Below, one piece after another: positions 42,263 to 51,380 of a stretch of DNA of 64,000 nucleotides. The position numbers and the translations under genes are program-made. How positions within the stretch are numbered: the first letter of the stretch is position 1; each line of letters begins with the position of its first letter. Source of the stretch: CAVRUD01 sp963849635 (GTDB taxonomy: Bacteria; Chloroflexota; Chloroflexia; Thermomicrobiales; UBA6265); the NCBI GenBank assembly GCA_963849635.1, contig CAWKIA010000016.1, positions 1 to 64,000 of the forward strand. Reading direction: 5' to 3'. A model generated the notes under the pieces. That model had not been told where the DNA came from, made no database searches, and saw nothing but the letters and a program-made list of their open reading frames with translations.

Positions 42263-43549
42263 CTAGGAGGCCAACTCCTGCGCCGCGGAGGATTCGATCA
42301 TGTCGGCGACGTCTTCCGGGGAGGCGGAGCCGGCCACCAGCGCCTGGACCGCGTCGTTGACGGTTGCGCCGACCGCTGGCGGCAGGTACTGGTCGTAGTA
42401 GAGCTGGAGATACTGCGCCTTCGCCAGGCTCTCCTTCACCCCGACAAGGTTGGGATCGGTGATCGCCGTGTCGGCGCCGTTGATCACTGGCAGCACGGCG
42501 ATGCCCTCCGAAGCGAGCATCGTTTGGGTTTCGAGGCTGGTCAGGTGGCGGACGAAGTCGATGGCGGCGTCGGGGGCGTTGATCCCGATCGCGTAGCCGT
42601 CGCAGCCTCCCAGGGCGTCGTTTGGGTCGCCCGCGCCGCCTTCGACCATCGGGAAGGTGAAGAAGCCGAGGTCCTCGCCCAGACCGGTGCCGCTTTCGGA
42701 CTCGGAGACCTGCGAGCTGGGAGCCCACTGGCCCATGATCTCCATCGCCGCCTTTCCGTTGCCCATCAGCGCCGACTCATCGGGGAATGTCGCCCCTAGG
42801 AACCCCTCCTGGAACGGCTCCAGGTCGACCAGTTCCTTCAGATCGGCTCCGGCCTTGACGAACGCCGGGTCCGTGAACGCGCCCTCGCGGCTGTAGGCGG
42901 CCTCGAACGCCGCCCGGCCACCGTTCCTGATCGCCAGGTAGACCCAGATGAAATGGGCTGGCCACTTGTCCTTGCCGCCGATGGCGATCGGGGTAATCCC
43001 CGCCGCTTTCAACGCGGAGACCGCGGCCAGAAAGTCAGTCCAGGTCGTCGGGATCGTTTCGATGCCGGCCTGGGAGAAGAGCGCCTTGTTGTACCAGACC
43101 CCGACCATGCCGACGTTCCAGGGCACACCGAAGTTCTTGCCGTCGCTGGCGTAGAGACCGAGGGCGGCCTGGTTGAACGTCTCGCCCCAGCCGTCCGTCG
43201 CCAGGTGCTCGGTGATGTCGCGCACGAGTTCGGCCTGAGCGTACTGGTAGAGGACGCCACCGCCCCAGCTCTGGAAGACGTCCGGCGGATCTCCCCCTTG
43301 CATCGCGGTCGCCAGCTTGGTCTTGAACGCCTCGTTCTCGAGCACGGTGATTTCGATGGTCACCCCTGGGTTGGCAGCCGTGAACTCGTCGGCAACCCCC
43401 TGGAGGATGGCCTTGTTCTCCTCGTCGGTGACGATGTGCCACCAGCGGATCGTCGCCGAATCCTGGGCGCCCGCCGCGCCGCGCCGCAGTGCCACGGCTG
43501 CCGCCGCCGCTGATGTCCCGATCACGAACTGTCGACGTGTCGCGCGCAT
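42263..43549 (-). CDS. extracellular sugar-binding protein of ABC transporter
   Basis: The 428-residue protein begins MRATRRQFVIGTSAAAAAVA, a Tat-type signal, followed by the mature start IRWWHIVTDEENKAILQGVA. Other family features are ITVLENEAFKTKLATAMQGG, PPDVFQSWGGG, VPWNVGMVGVWYNKALF and GKAAMEIMGQW. It belongs to the same broad group as multiple-sugar and raffinose/cellobiose binders; the ligand cannot be deduced. It is 146 bp downstream of the LacI gene and is the first transport gene of this locus. Confidence 0.9.
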   Translation of the reverse strand: MRATRRQFVIGTSAAAAAVALRRGAAGAQDSATIRWWHIVTDEENKAILQGVADEFTAANPGVTIEITVLENEAFKTKLATAMQGGDPPDVFQSWGGGVLYQYAQAELVRDITEHLATDGWGETFNQAALGLYASDGKNFGVPWNVGMVGVWYNKALFSQAGIETIPTTWTDFLAAVSALKAAGITPIAIGGKDKWPAHFIWVYLAIRNGGRAAFEAAYSREGAFTDPAFVKAGADLKELVDLEPFQEGFLGATFPDESALMGNGKAAMEIMGQWAPSSQVSESESGTGLGEDLGFFTFPMVEGGAGDPNDALGGCDGYAIGINAPDAAIDFVRHLTSLETQTMLASEGIAVLPVINGADTAITDPNLVGVKESLAKAQYLQLYYDQYLPPAVGATVNDAVQALVAGSASPEDVADMIESSAAQELAS

Positions 43550-43695
43550 GGTTCTGGTCTCCCTCCGTCGTTCTGACCACCAGCGAACCAGGACGACTCC
43601 GTCCCGGTCTCCAGGAACCGCAATTCGTCGCGTGGGACCAGTCGCCGCCAGTGGCTGGTGTCCCATCTCTCGCATTCAGCAGAAAACGCCCAGTC

Positions 43696-44727
43696 CTACG
43701 CACCTCCCGGCGACTGACAGGTGTTGCGAATCACCAGCGAGGTCGGCAGGGTGATGCGCTCGCCCGGAACGGACGGATCCCTGATCATCTCCAGGAGCAT
43801 CCGGGTAGCGCAGGCGCCCATCTCGACCAGAGGCTGGCGGACCGTGGTGAGAGGCGGGTGGACGCTCGACGCGGTCGGGATGTCGTCGAAGCCGACGACC
43901 GAGACGTCTTCGGCGATCCGCCGCCCGCTGTCGCGGATCGCTTCCATCACTCCGAAGGCGGAGACATCGTTAGCGGCGAAGATCGCGGTGGGCGGGTCGG
44001 CGAGTCCGAGCAGTTCGCGCGCACACTCGTAGGCGCGCGGCTGAAGGAAATCCCCGACGCGCTCCAGGCCAGGGTCGTGGGGAATCCCGAAGGCGGCCAG
44101 GGCGGCCCGGTAGCCTTCCAGCCGGTCGACCGCGCAGCCCATCTCCAGATTGCCGGTGATGCATCCGATCCGGCGGTGGCCCAGGCCGATCAGGTAGGAG
44201 GTCGCCTCATAGCCGCCCTGATGGTTGGTCGCCCCGACCGAAGGGCCGCCCTCGTCGAACCCGCGGTGGTCGATGAGGACGCAGGGGAACGCGCGCTGTC
44301 GGAACGATTCGAGGTAGGCGCCCGGGTCCGAGGGCAGCACGAGGAGGAGCCCATCGGAGAGACCGGCGGTGACCGTCGCCACGAACGCCGTCTCGCGGTG
44401 CTTGCGGTGGTGGGTGGTGTAGAGCATCAGATCGTAGGAGACCGCGGCCAGGACTTCGTCGATGCCGCGCACAATCTCGCCGACATAGCTCGTATCGAGT
44501 CCGGGGACGACCAGGCTGACCACCTCGGAGCGGCCCCGCGCTAGCCCCTGCGCCTGCCGATTGACGACGTAGCCGGTCCGCTCGACGGCCGCCAGCACCC
44601 GCTCCCGGGTCTCCTCGCTGACGTACCCCTTGCTGTTGATGACGCGCGAGACCGTGGCGTAGGAAACGGCGGCTTCCCTCGCCACGTCTTCGATCGTCGT
44701 GCGTTCGCCGGGTCGAATCGCGGTCAC
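43696..44727 (-). CDS. LacI-family transcription regulator
   Basis: HTH: TTIEDVAREAAVSYATVSRV; hinge region QAQGLARGRSEVVSLVVPGL; sensor domain with DGLLLVLPSD, VLIDHRGFD, AIFAANDVSAFGVMEAI and VSVVGFDDIP. GTG 44727 is chosen because GGGGAGA precedes it and the HTH begins about 10 residues later. Two LacI-type operators lie 50-125 bp upstream. It probably represses itself and the SBP-permease genes downstream, in the same arrangement as the locus at 21-26 kb. Confidence 0.93.
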   Translation of the reverse strand: MTAIRPGERTTIEDVAREAAVSYATVSRVINSKGYVSEETRERVLAAVERTGYVVNRQAQGLARGRSEVVSLVVPGLDTSYVGEIVRGIDEVLAAVSYDLMLYTTHHRKHRETAFVATVTAGLSDGLLLVLPSDPGAYLESFRQRAFPCVLIDHRGFDEGGPSVGATNHQGGYEATSYLIGLGHRRIGCITGNLEMGCAVDRLEGYRAALAAFGIPHDPGLERVGDFLQPRAYECARELLGLADPPTAIFAANDVSAFGVMEAIRDSGRRIAEDVSVVGFDDIPTASSVHPPLTTVRQPLVEMGACATRMLLEMIRDPSVPGERITLPTSLVIRNTCQSPGGA

Positions 44728-44774
44728 GAGGTCTCCCCGTTGAGAACCAGAAACGAGTTCAGAGAAGAAAGCAG

Positions 44775-44786
44775 GCAAGCGCTATC
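44775..44786 (-). promoter_or_regulatory. LacI-family operator half-palindrome
   Basis: GCAAGCGCTATC has the LacI-type AAGCGCT core, about 50 bp upstream of the lacI-type gene and 52 bp from a better copy at 44838. Confidence 0.5.
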
Positions 44787-44837
44787 ATGTTTCGCCGGTC
44801 AAGGCGAAGTCGTCTAAATCTCTACTCTCTAACGATG

Positions 44838-44851
44838 TGAAAGCGCTTGCA
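44838..44851 (-). promoter_or_regulatory. LacI-family operator
   Basis: TGAAAGCGCTTGCA has a palindromic AAGCGCTT core with imperfect arms, as in LacI/CcpA-type sites. It lies about 110 bp upstream of the lacI-type start and should overlap its promoter. Confidence 0.65.
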
Positions 44852-45039
44852 GGTCAATTAACTATCACTGAGCCAGGACGCTGTCAAGGTCCGCTCTCCG
44901 TTGCCAGTCTCCATCGGCGGTCGGCGGGTGCTGCTCCCGCCCTTCGCCGAGGTGCTGGTACACCACGTAACCGCAGCCCGCGCCAGTTTCTCGGCGCGGG
45001 CTGCGGTTCATGACCGATTGATTCCTCGGACGACTTCGG
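44852..45039 (-). terminator. gap with terminator of the hydrolase gene (stem 44969-45008)
   Basis: No gene lies here. A perfect 16-bp stem, AACCGCAGCCCGCGCC and complement with an 8-nt loop, occupies 44969-45008, 31 bp beyond the hydrolase stop. The rest is unremarkable. Confidence 0.75.
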
Positions 45040-46365
45040 TCAGGCGGCAGTCACATCCTCATTCAACGCCTGATCGAAGAAGGCGATCACCCGCTGTTCG
45101 TACTCGGTAGGGTGCTCTTTCAACGCCTTCATGTGTCCGCCGTCGACGATCTCCCAGACGGTCGCGCTCTTGCCGATCGCCTCGGCGTAGTCCGCGTTCA
45201 GTACTTCGCCGCCCTGCCCTGGACCGGCGTGGATGAGCAAGACCGGCCGGGGCGCGATCCGCTCGACCAGGTCGATCAGATTCCCGGGCGGCATACCTCC
45301 TGTATAGAGCGCTGTCGCGGCGGTCAGCGTGGTGACGTGTGGCACTCCAATCCACTTCTCCACGCTCGATGGCAGCTCAACAAACTCCTTGATTGAGCGT
45401 ATTCCAGCGCCTTCGGAGACGACCGCGCGCAGGTCCTCGGTGTGGGCTGCCGTCTGCAAGAGCGTTTCACCGCCAACCGAGAGACCGAGACCGCCGATCC
45501 GTTCAGGATCGACATCGGGCTGCGCCTTGAGGAACTCTAGCGCGGCCCGCACGTCGCGCTCGCCCTCCCAGGCGAGCAAGTTCGGATCGCCCTCGCTCTC
45601 GCCCCGGCCTCGCGAGTCAAACAGCAGGACCCCGTAGCCGTGGCGAACGAGTAACCGGGTGTGCTCGATCGTCTTTATCCGGCCGTGAACGATCACGATC
45701 GCCGCTCCGTTGCGTGACGGCACGTACCAGCCAGCTAGGTCGAGCCCGTCATCGGTCCGGATCGTTACCTCCTGGTGGGGTGCGCCCAGATCCGCCACCG
45801 CGACCGATTCCCGTGGCAGGTGGGTGATCACGTAGGCGTAGCCGGCCGCGTAGAGCACCTGAAAGGCCAGCACCACGGCGACCACCCCGATGGCGGCCCT
45901 GCGGACGACCCGCCACCACCAGCGACCGTCGGTGCGCCGGGATGTCCAGATCATCGCCACCCCGACCAACACCAGCAACAATCCGCCCATCGCGGCGACC
46001 AAACCGGTGAAGTCGCTTCCCGAGGGGCCATCGTGCGTTGTCTGGTAGCCGGGAACGGCCAGGCCGGCCCCAAGCGCCAGCAAGCCCACGCTCAACGAGA
46101 TCCAACCGCGTACCGCCTGGCGAAGCCGCGGGTACAGCGCGGCAAAGACGGCCAGCAATCCCACCATCAGGCCACCGCTGACGAGATGGTCGCCGGCCGA
46201 GGTGCCCGCTTCCGGCTGGATGAATGCGTCGTCGAACAGATGGAGCCCGACTGTCGCCAGCCCGATCCGCGCCAGCGGGACGTCGTCCCGCCAGTCGAGT
46301 ACCGGCCGCCGGGTGAGCCGGTTTCCCAATGAGAGAGATCCCAACCGCAATGTTCCTTCGCTCAT
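45040..46365 (-). CDS. alpha/beta hydrolase fused to an N-terminal membrane domain
   Basis: The 441-residue protein has four or five hydrophobic segments in the first 190 residues (GGLMVGLLAVFAALYP, LSVGLLALGAGLAVPGY, FTGLVAAMGGLLLVLVGVAM, AAIGVVAVVLAFQVLYAAGY). An alpha/beta hydrolase follows at about 210-440: the oxyanion region IVIVHGRIKT, LLFDSRGRGES, nucleophile elbow GLSVGG, PVLLIHAGPG and catalytic His in VDGGHMKALK. The catalytic domain should face outward or inward depending on helix number, which I cannot fix. ATG 46365 is chosen because AAGGA lies 9 nt upstream; ATG 46374 is an alternative. Substrate unknown, probably an ester or peptide. Confidence 0.85.
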   Translation of the reverse strand: MSEGTLRLGSLSLGNRLTRRPVLDWRDDVPLARIGLATVGLHLFDDAFIQPEAGTSAGDHLVSGGLMVGLLAVFAALYPRLRQAVRGWISLSVGLLALGAGLAVPGYQTTHDGPSGSDFTGLVAAMGGLLLVLVGVAMIWTSRRTDGRWWWRVVRRAAIGVVAVVLAFQVLYAAGYAYVITHLPRESVAVADLGAPHQEVTIRTDDGLDLAGWYVPSRNGAAIVIVHGRIKTIEHTRLLVRHGYGVLLFDSRGRGESEGDPNLLAWEGERDVRAALEFLKAQPDVDPERIGGLGLSVGGETLLQTAAHTEDLRAVVSEGAGIRSIKEFVELPSSVEKWIGVPHVTTLTAATALYTGGMPPGNLIDLVERIAPRPVLLIHAGPGQGGEVLNADYAEAIGKSATVWEIVDGGHMKALKEHPTEYEQRVIAFFDQALNEDVTAA

Positions 46366-46756
46366 GTGCGTCATTCCTTCGATTGATCGGAGTTGGCCCG
46401 CTTGACCTGACTCCATCCTGCTGGGCCGGATGGGCCGGCACACCGTGCCGATTACGCGTTGGACATACCTATCCCGTCCCGCGAGGCAGTTCGCTCGTGT
46501 AGGTGCTGCCTACATGGATTGGAAATCTGGGATCGCAGTCAGAGAATCGCCACATCCCACGAGGCGAAGGCGCAGTCAGTTTGCCCGCTGTAGGAGTGCA
46601 TTACCCATAGATTCTGTAGGTGGGCCAGATCGCCATATGCGTAATGCGAACAGGTAATTGAGCGGTGCCCAGCCTCATTGGGGTTGGGCATCATCGTGAC
46701 ATGCCCAGGGTGATCGACCCAGGACACGAGCCTCGACGGCAAACCGGAGGATGAAG
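46366..46756. other. 391-bp intergenic region
   Basis: No supported gene. A short hairpin (TGCCCAGCC...GGTTGGGCA, 46666-46690) lies upstream of the small membrane-protein candidate and could be part of its leader. Confidence 0.45.
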
Positions 46757-47260
46757 ATGCAGACGTCTCCAAAGTCCCCGCAGCCGGTCGAGGTGTATCG
46801 AATCAATCGCCGACCTGTCCGTTTGCTCGCGCTGTCTGCTGGCGGCGGTGCCGCGCTGCTCGCGTTCGCGTCGATTGGCGCCGCCGCGAAGCACATGGGG
46901 GCCAGCGTCGCGCTGGAATCCGTGCGAGTGCTGCCAGCAGGCACAACCATCTTTGGCGTTCCCGCCCCAATCGACTCGCTGTTCGTGCCGTCGCCGTCTG
47001 CCGGCGTGCTCCTGATCGGACTGGTGGCGCTGCTGTCGCTGGGCCTCATCTGGCTGGGACACGAGCTCGATTGGGGCGCACGTCCAATTGCACTTGGGTC
47101 GCGGAGTGCGGCCATTCACCGGGTGCACTCGGCTTCGTGCCGAATGCGGTCCAAATTCGGTATCCACCCGGTGCGCTTCGCACCGCGCCCGTCACCACAA
47201 CCATTACCCGCGTATGCCACTCCCCCAACCTACGGCCAAACGCGTCGTCGGATCGCGTAA
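46757..47260 (+). CDS. hypothetical small membrane protein
   Basis: ATG 46757 (MQTSPKSPQPVEVYRINRRP) is preceded by GGAGG. Two hydrophobic stretches follow: LLALSAGGGAALLAFASIGA at about 23-42 and AGVLLIGLVALLSLGLIWLG at about 82-101. The sequence after LGHELDWGARP is Arg/Pro-rich and of poor coding appearance, so the true C-terminus may be shorter or frameshifted. No family is recognised. It lies 126 bp upstream of the ABC ATPase gene. Confidence 0.4.
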   Translation: MQTSPKSPQPVEVYRINRRPVRLLALSAGGGAALLAFASIGAAAKHMGASVALESVRVLPAGTTIFGVPAPIDSLFVPSPSAGVLLIGLVALLSLGLIWLGHELDWGARPIALGSRSAAIHRVHSASCRMRSKFGIHPVRFAPRPSPQPLPAYATPPTYGQTRRRIA

Positions 47261-47386
47261 TCCGACGGGTGCTACGGCGGTCATGGGACCGCACGATGGC
47301 AATGTGGTCGGCACGAAGCCGGCCGCGGCCCCAATGGGGCAGTTTCCCCACTATCGCAGTGCACTGCTGCTAAGGAGCCACCCGAC

Positions 47387-48189
47387 ATGTTTCTCAAAGG
47401 ACGCAAGACCACCAACGCCGCCTCCGCCGGACTCGACCCGAACCACATCATCACCGCTCGCCAGGTCGTCAAGACCTACGCCACCGGCTCGGACCAGGTC
47501 CAGGCCCTCAAGAGCGTCGACTTCTCCGTTCGCCGGGGCGAGATGGTCGCCGTCATGGGCCCCTCCGGCTGCGGCAAGACCACCCTCCTCAATTCCCTCT
47601 CCGGCCTCGACGACATCACCTCCGGCCAGATCTGGCTGGAAGGCAAGGATCTGGCCAAGATGGGGGACCGTGAACGGACCACCTACCGGGCGCAGCGGAT
47701 GGGCTTCATCTTCCAGGTCTACAACCTCCTGCCCGGTCCTCTCCGCCGTCGAGAACGTCGAACTGCCGCTCCTCGTCTCCGGAGTGAAGCCGAAAGAGGC
47801 CCGGGTCCGGTCGGTGGCGGCGTTGGAGCGGGTGGGACTGGCCAAGTGGGCCAAGCACCGCCCGGCGGAGCTCTCCGGTGGCCAGCGCCAGCGCGTCACC
47901 ATCGCCCGCTCGCTGGTCAACAACCCGGCGCTGATCTGGGCCGATGAGCCGACCGGCGCCCTCGACTCGCGCACCGCCCACGAGATCATGGGGCTGCTGC
48001 GCGATCTGAACCGGCGTGACGGTCTGACCTGCGTGATCGTCACCCACGACCCCGGCATCGGCGAGAGCCTGCGACCGGATCGTGCGGATGCGCGACGGTC
48101 AGGTCATCGGCGAGTCCAGCCGGACCGTGTTGACCCAGGCCGCAGCGGTCGCGACCGCGGCCCTGCGTGAGCCGGTCGCCGCCGCCTAA
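47387..48189 (+). CDS. MacB/LolD-type ABC transporter ATPase (two frameshifts)
   Basis: The product partners the FtsX-type permease downstream. Motifs: VKTYATGSDQVQALKSVDFS, Walker A MGPSGCGKTTLLNSLSG, Q-loop RMGFIFQVYNLLP, signature LSGGQRQRVTIARSLVNNP, Walker B LIWADEPTGALDS and H-loop IVTHDPGI. The frame breaks near 47735 (CCCGGTCC where CCCGTCC restores VLSAVENVELPLLV) and near 48068 (AGCCTGCGAC where AGCTGCGAC restores CDRIVRMRDG). Removing those two bases gives 266 residues, normal for the family, ending REPVAAA at TAA 48189. ATG 47387 has an AAGGAG site. Confidence 0.85.
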
Positions 48190-48277
48190 CCCCTCTCCCT
48201 CAATCCTGATCCATGCGGCCGCCGGCCGCCCACATCCTCGCCCGATCGCATCGCGCCACTGAAGGGAACGAATCACC

Positions 48278-51262
48278 ATGAACGACATCTTTGGCATCCC
48301 GATGGCCGGCACGATGCTGGTCCTCCTCGTCGTCCTGGGCCTCTGCCTCACGCGGGTGGCCTGGATCGCCTGGCGGCGGCCGGTCATCTTCAAGCTCGGC
48401 ACCCGCAACATCCCCCGGCGGAAGGCGCAGACGACCCTCATCGTCGTCGGCCTGATGCTCAGCACCCTCATCATCTCCGCCGCCCTCGGTACGGGCGACA
48501 CGCTCCACCACTCGATGACCGCCGACTCCTACAAGAACCTGGGTGGCGTCGACCAACTCGTCGTCGCCAGCAGCGAGTACGAGGCCCCCAATATCGACAC
48601 ATCCATCCCGATCGAAGACGCCACACTGGCGGTCGTGATCGACGCGCTGGCCGGTAACTCCGATGTCGATGGGGTCATGCCGGTCCTGGAGGCCCACGTC
48701 TCCGCTACCAACGAGACCACCAGGCAGTCCGAGCCAAGCCTGACGCTGTTCGGGGCCGATCCGTCCCGCTTCGATGGTTTTGGTCAATTGCGGGCGCTTG
48801 ATGGATCTACAATCGACCTCGCCACCATTGGCGCGGACACCATCGTGCTCAGCGAGCATGCCGCCGATGACCTCTCTGCTTCAGTCGGCGACTCGGTCAC
48901 CATCTTCTACGAGAACGAACCGCACCAGGTAACGGTTGCCGGGATCGCCGAGAACAGCTTCCTGAGCGGATACCGCCGCGGCCGCGAGGACCTGCTCGAG
49001 TACGGTGGCATGGTCATGCCGCTGCCCGCCGTGCAGGAACTGACTGGCCAGGAAGGTCTCCTCAGCGCGGTCGCGATCTCCGGATCTGGCGACTTGCGCC
49101 ACGGCTACAAGCTCTCCGACGACATCAGTGATGCCCTCCAGCCGACCCTTGAAGGCACTGGCCTGGGCGTCGACTCGATCAAGCGCTACTCCGTCGATGC
49201 CGGTGAAAAGACCGCCGGCATGTTCACCGGTATCTTCCTGGTCCTCGGCCTCTTCTCGATCATGGCCGGGCTCCTCCTGATCGTCCTGATCTTCACGATG
49301 CTCGCCGCCGAGCGCCGCTCCGAGATGGGCATGGCCCGAGCGGTCGGCACCCAGCGCAAGCAGCTCAGCCAGCAGTTCATCTCCGAGGGTGCCGGTTACG
49401 CCCTGCTCGCCGGTCTGGTCGGCTCCGCGATGGGCGTCGGCGCCGCAATCGGCATCGCCAAGGCGATGAAGTGGCTCTTCGGTGAGTTCGTGCCGATCGA
49501 GCCCCACGTCGAGCCGCGCAGCATGGTGGTCGCCTACTGCCTCGGCGTCACCGTCACCTTCCTCACCATCGTCGTCTCCTCCTGGAAGATCAGCCAACTC
49601 AACGTCGTCTCCGCGATCCGCGATATCCCCGACGTGAACAGCAAGAGTCACCGCCTCCGCTCCTTCGTTTGGGGCATCGTGCTCTTCGCTGGTGGTGGAT
49701 TCCTGGCGATGACCGGACTCAGCGGCGAAACGGCCGCCCCCTTCTACCTGGGTATGAGCCTGGTTCCCTTCGGCCTCGCCCTGATCCTCCGCGCCTTCCG
49801 CGTCCCGGCCCGGCCGACCTTCAGCCTGATGGGCCTCGCCATCCTGGTGCTGTGGCTCATTCCAGAGAAGGTCGCGAACAACATCTGGGGCGAGCTGGAC
49901 GGCGGCATCGAGCTCTTCTTCCTCTCCGGCACCTTCATGGTCATCGGCGCCACCATCCTGACGATGCAGAACACCGACATCCTCCTCAGTGGCGTCAACA
50001 AGCTCGGTGGCCTGTTCAAGGGCGCGCTGCCGGCGGTCCGCACCGCGGTCGCCTACCCCTCCGCGGCCCGGGGCCGCACCGGCATGACGATCGCGATGTT
50101 CTCCCTGATCGTCTTCTCCCTGGTCATGATCGCCACGATGAACTCCAACTACAGCGCGCTCAACAACGGTGATGATGCCAACGCTGGTTGGGAAGTCCGC
50201 GCCGACTCCCGCAACGGCGCCCAGATCCTCGACTTCGACGCCGCCCTCGCCGACGCCGGGGTCGACACCTCGGGCATCGACGCCACCGCGGTGACGACGA
50301 ATCCCAATACCGTGAGTTCCTCCCTGCGCCTTCCCGGCGAAGACGAGTGGAAGCTCTGGCCGGTCATCGGCATGGACAACGACTTCATCGAGCAGAGCGC
50401 GCTTAGCTTCCAGTCGCGGGCCGATGGCTACGAAACCGACGCCGACATCATCGCGGCCCTGGCCTCTCAACCGAACGTTGCCGTGATCGACTCCTTCGCG
50501 ATCCCCGCCGGCGGCTTCGGCGGCAATGACACGGACTTCGCCCTGAAGGACATCACCCTCGACGACACCACCTTCGCGCCGATCTCCGTCGAGATGGCCG
50601 GCCCGGACGGGTCGGTCCACGACGTGACCATCATCGGCATCATCGACGAGAAGGTCTCGACGCTCTTCGGCCTCTACGCCAACCAGACGACGATCGACGC
50701 CGTCTACCCCGATCTGACCACCGTCTCCTACTACGTCTCGCTCGTTGATCCCGACACCGCCGATACGACCGCCAAGGCGATCGAGTCGGCCCTGTTCAGC
50801 AGCGGTGTCGAGGGCCACTCGATCGAGGACGAGATGAAGGACGCTCAGCAAGAGGAAAGCGGCTTCACCCAATTGATCGAAGGCTTCATGGCTCTGGGCC
50901 TGGTGGTCGGTGTCGCGGCGGTCGGTGTGATCGCCTTCCGCTCGGTCGTCGAGCGCCGCCAGCAGATCGGCGTCCTCCGCGCCCTGGGCTTCCAGCGCGG
51001 TATGGTCTCCCTCGGCTTCCTGATCGAGACCGGGTTCGTCGTCGGAATGGGCGCGCTCACCGGTACGGTCCTCGGCGTGATCCTCTCCTACAACCTCTTC
51101 ACCAGCGAGAGTGCCGGCGCCGAAAACGCCTCCTTCACCGCTCCGTGGGGCATGATCTCGATCATCCTCACCGCCACCCTGGCTGCGGCCCTCCTCATGA
51201 CCTGGTTGCCCTCGCGCCAGGCCGCCCGCATCGCCCCGGCGGAAGCGCTCCGCTACGAGTAA
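48278..51262 (+). CDS. FtsX-type ABC transporter permease (large, two FtsX domains)
   Basis: The 994-residue protein has an N-terminal anchor, then IPRRKAQTTLIVVGLMLSTL, an extracytoplasmic MacB-like region (about 75-310), a first FtsX domain (GIFLVLGLFSIMAGLLLIVL, ERRSEMGMARAVGTQRKQLS), a hydrophobic central part, a second extracytoplasmic region (about 640-860) and a C-terminal FtsX domain (ERRQQIGVLRALGFQRGMVS, ending PAEALRYE). Pairing with the ATPase 88 bp upstream makes an exporter or mechanotransmission ABC system of the MacB/LolCDE-like superfamily. Cargo is unknown. Confidence 0.9.
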   Translation: MNDIFGIPMAGTMLVLLVVLGLCLTRVAWIAWRRPVIFKLGTRNIPRRKAQTTLIVVGLMLSTLIISAALGTGDTLHHSMTADSYKNLGGVDQLVVASSEYEAPNIDTSIPIEDATLAVVIDALAGNSDVDGVMPVLEAHVSATNETTRQSEPSLTLFGADPSRFDGFGQLRALDGSTIDLATIGADTIVLSEHAADDLSASVGDSVTIFYENEPHQVTVAGIAENSFLSGYRRGREDLLEYGGMVMPLPAVQELTGQEGLLSAVAISGSGDLRHGYKLSDDISDALQPTLEGTGLGVDSIKRYSVDAGEKTAGMFTGIFLVLGLFSIMAGLLLIVLIFTMLAAERRSEMGMARAVGTQRKQLSQQFISEGAGYALLAGLVGSAMGVGAAIGIAKAMKWLFGEFVPIEPHVEPRSMVVAYCLGVTVTFLTIVVSSWKISQLNVVSAIRDIPDVNSKSHRLRSFVWGIVLFAGGGFLAMTGLSGETAAPFYLGMSLVPFGLALILRAFRVPARPTFSLMGLAILVLWLIPEKVANNIWGELDGGIELFFLSGTFMVIGATILTMQNTDILLSGVNKLGGLFKGALPAVRTAVAYPSAARGRTGMTIAMFSLIVFSLVMIATMNSNYSALNNGDDANAGWEVRADSRNGAQILDFDAALADAGVDTSGIDATAVTTNPNTVSSSLRLPGEDEWKLWPVIGMDNDFIEQSALSFQSRADGYETDADIIAALASQPNVAVIDSFAIPAGGFGGNDTDFALKDITLDDTTFAPISVEMAGPDGSVHDVTIIGIIDEKVSTLFGLYANQTTIDAVYPDLTTVSYYVSLVDPDTADTTAKAIESALFSSGVEGHSIEDEMKDAQQEESGFTQLIEGFMALGLVVGVAAVGVIAFRSVVERRQQIGVLRALGFQRGMVSLGFLIETGFVVGMGALTGTVLGVILSYNLFTSESAGAENASFTAPWGMISIILTATLAAALLMTWLPSRQAARIAPAEALRYE

Positions 51263-51342
51263 CGCGCTTCGCCAGTAGTGACTAGGCTGCTAAAAAGGAG
51301 GTGAACGGAAGAATAACGGCCTGACCTAGAAGAAAGCGGTAT

Positions 51343-51376
51343 GATCCCGATCACGCGACAATGCGTGATCGGGATC
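51343..51376 (+). promoter_or_regulatory. perfect 14-bp inverted repeat ending 4 nt before a regulator start codon
   Basis: GATCCCGATCACGC and its exact complement flank GACAAT. The right arm includes the only plausible ribosome-binding purines (CGGGA) for the gene at 51381, and the left arm adjoins a TATGAT -10-like hexamer (51340-51345). It could be an operator for autoregulation or a hairpin that hides the ribosome-binding site. Confidence 0.6.
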
Positions 51377-51380
51377 TGCC

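Noticed and set aside
48881..50872. A 663-codon open frame antisense to the FtsX-type permease
   Set aside because: It mirrors codon bias of the permease on the other strand, is rich in Asp/Glu/Gly/Val runs typical of antisense GC-rich frames, and has no domain motif.
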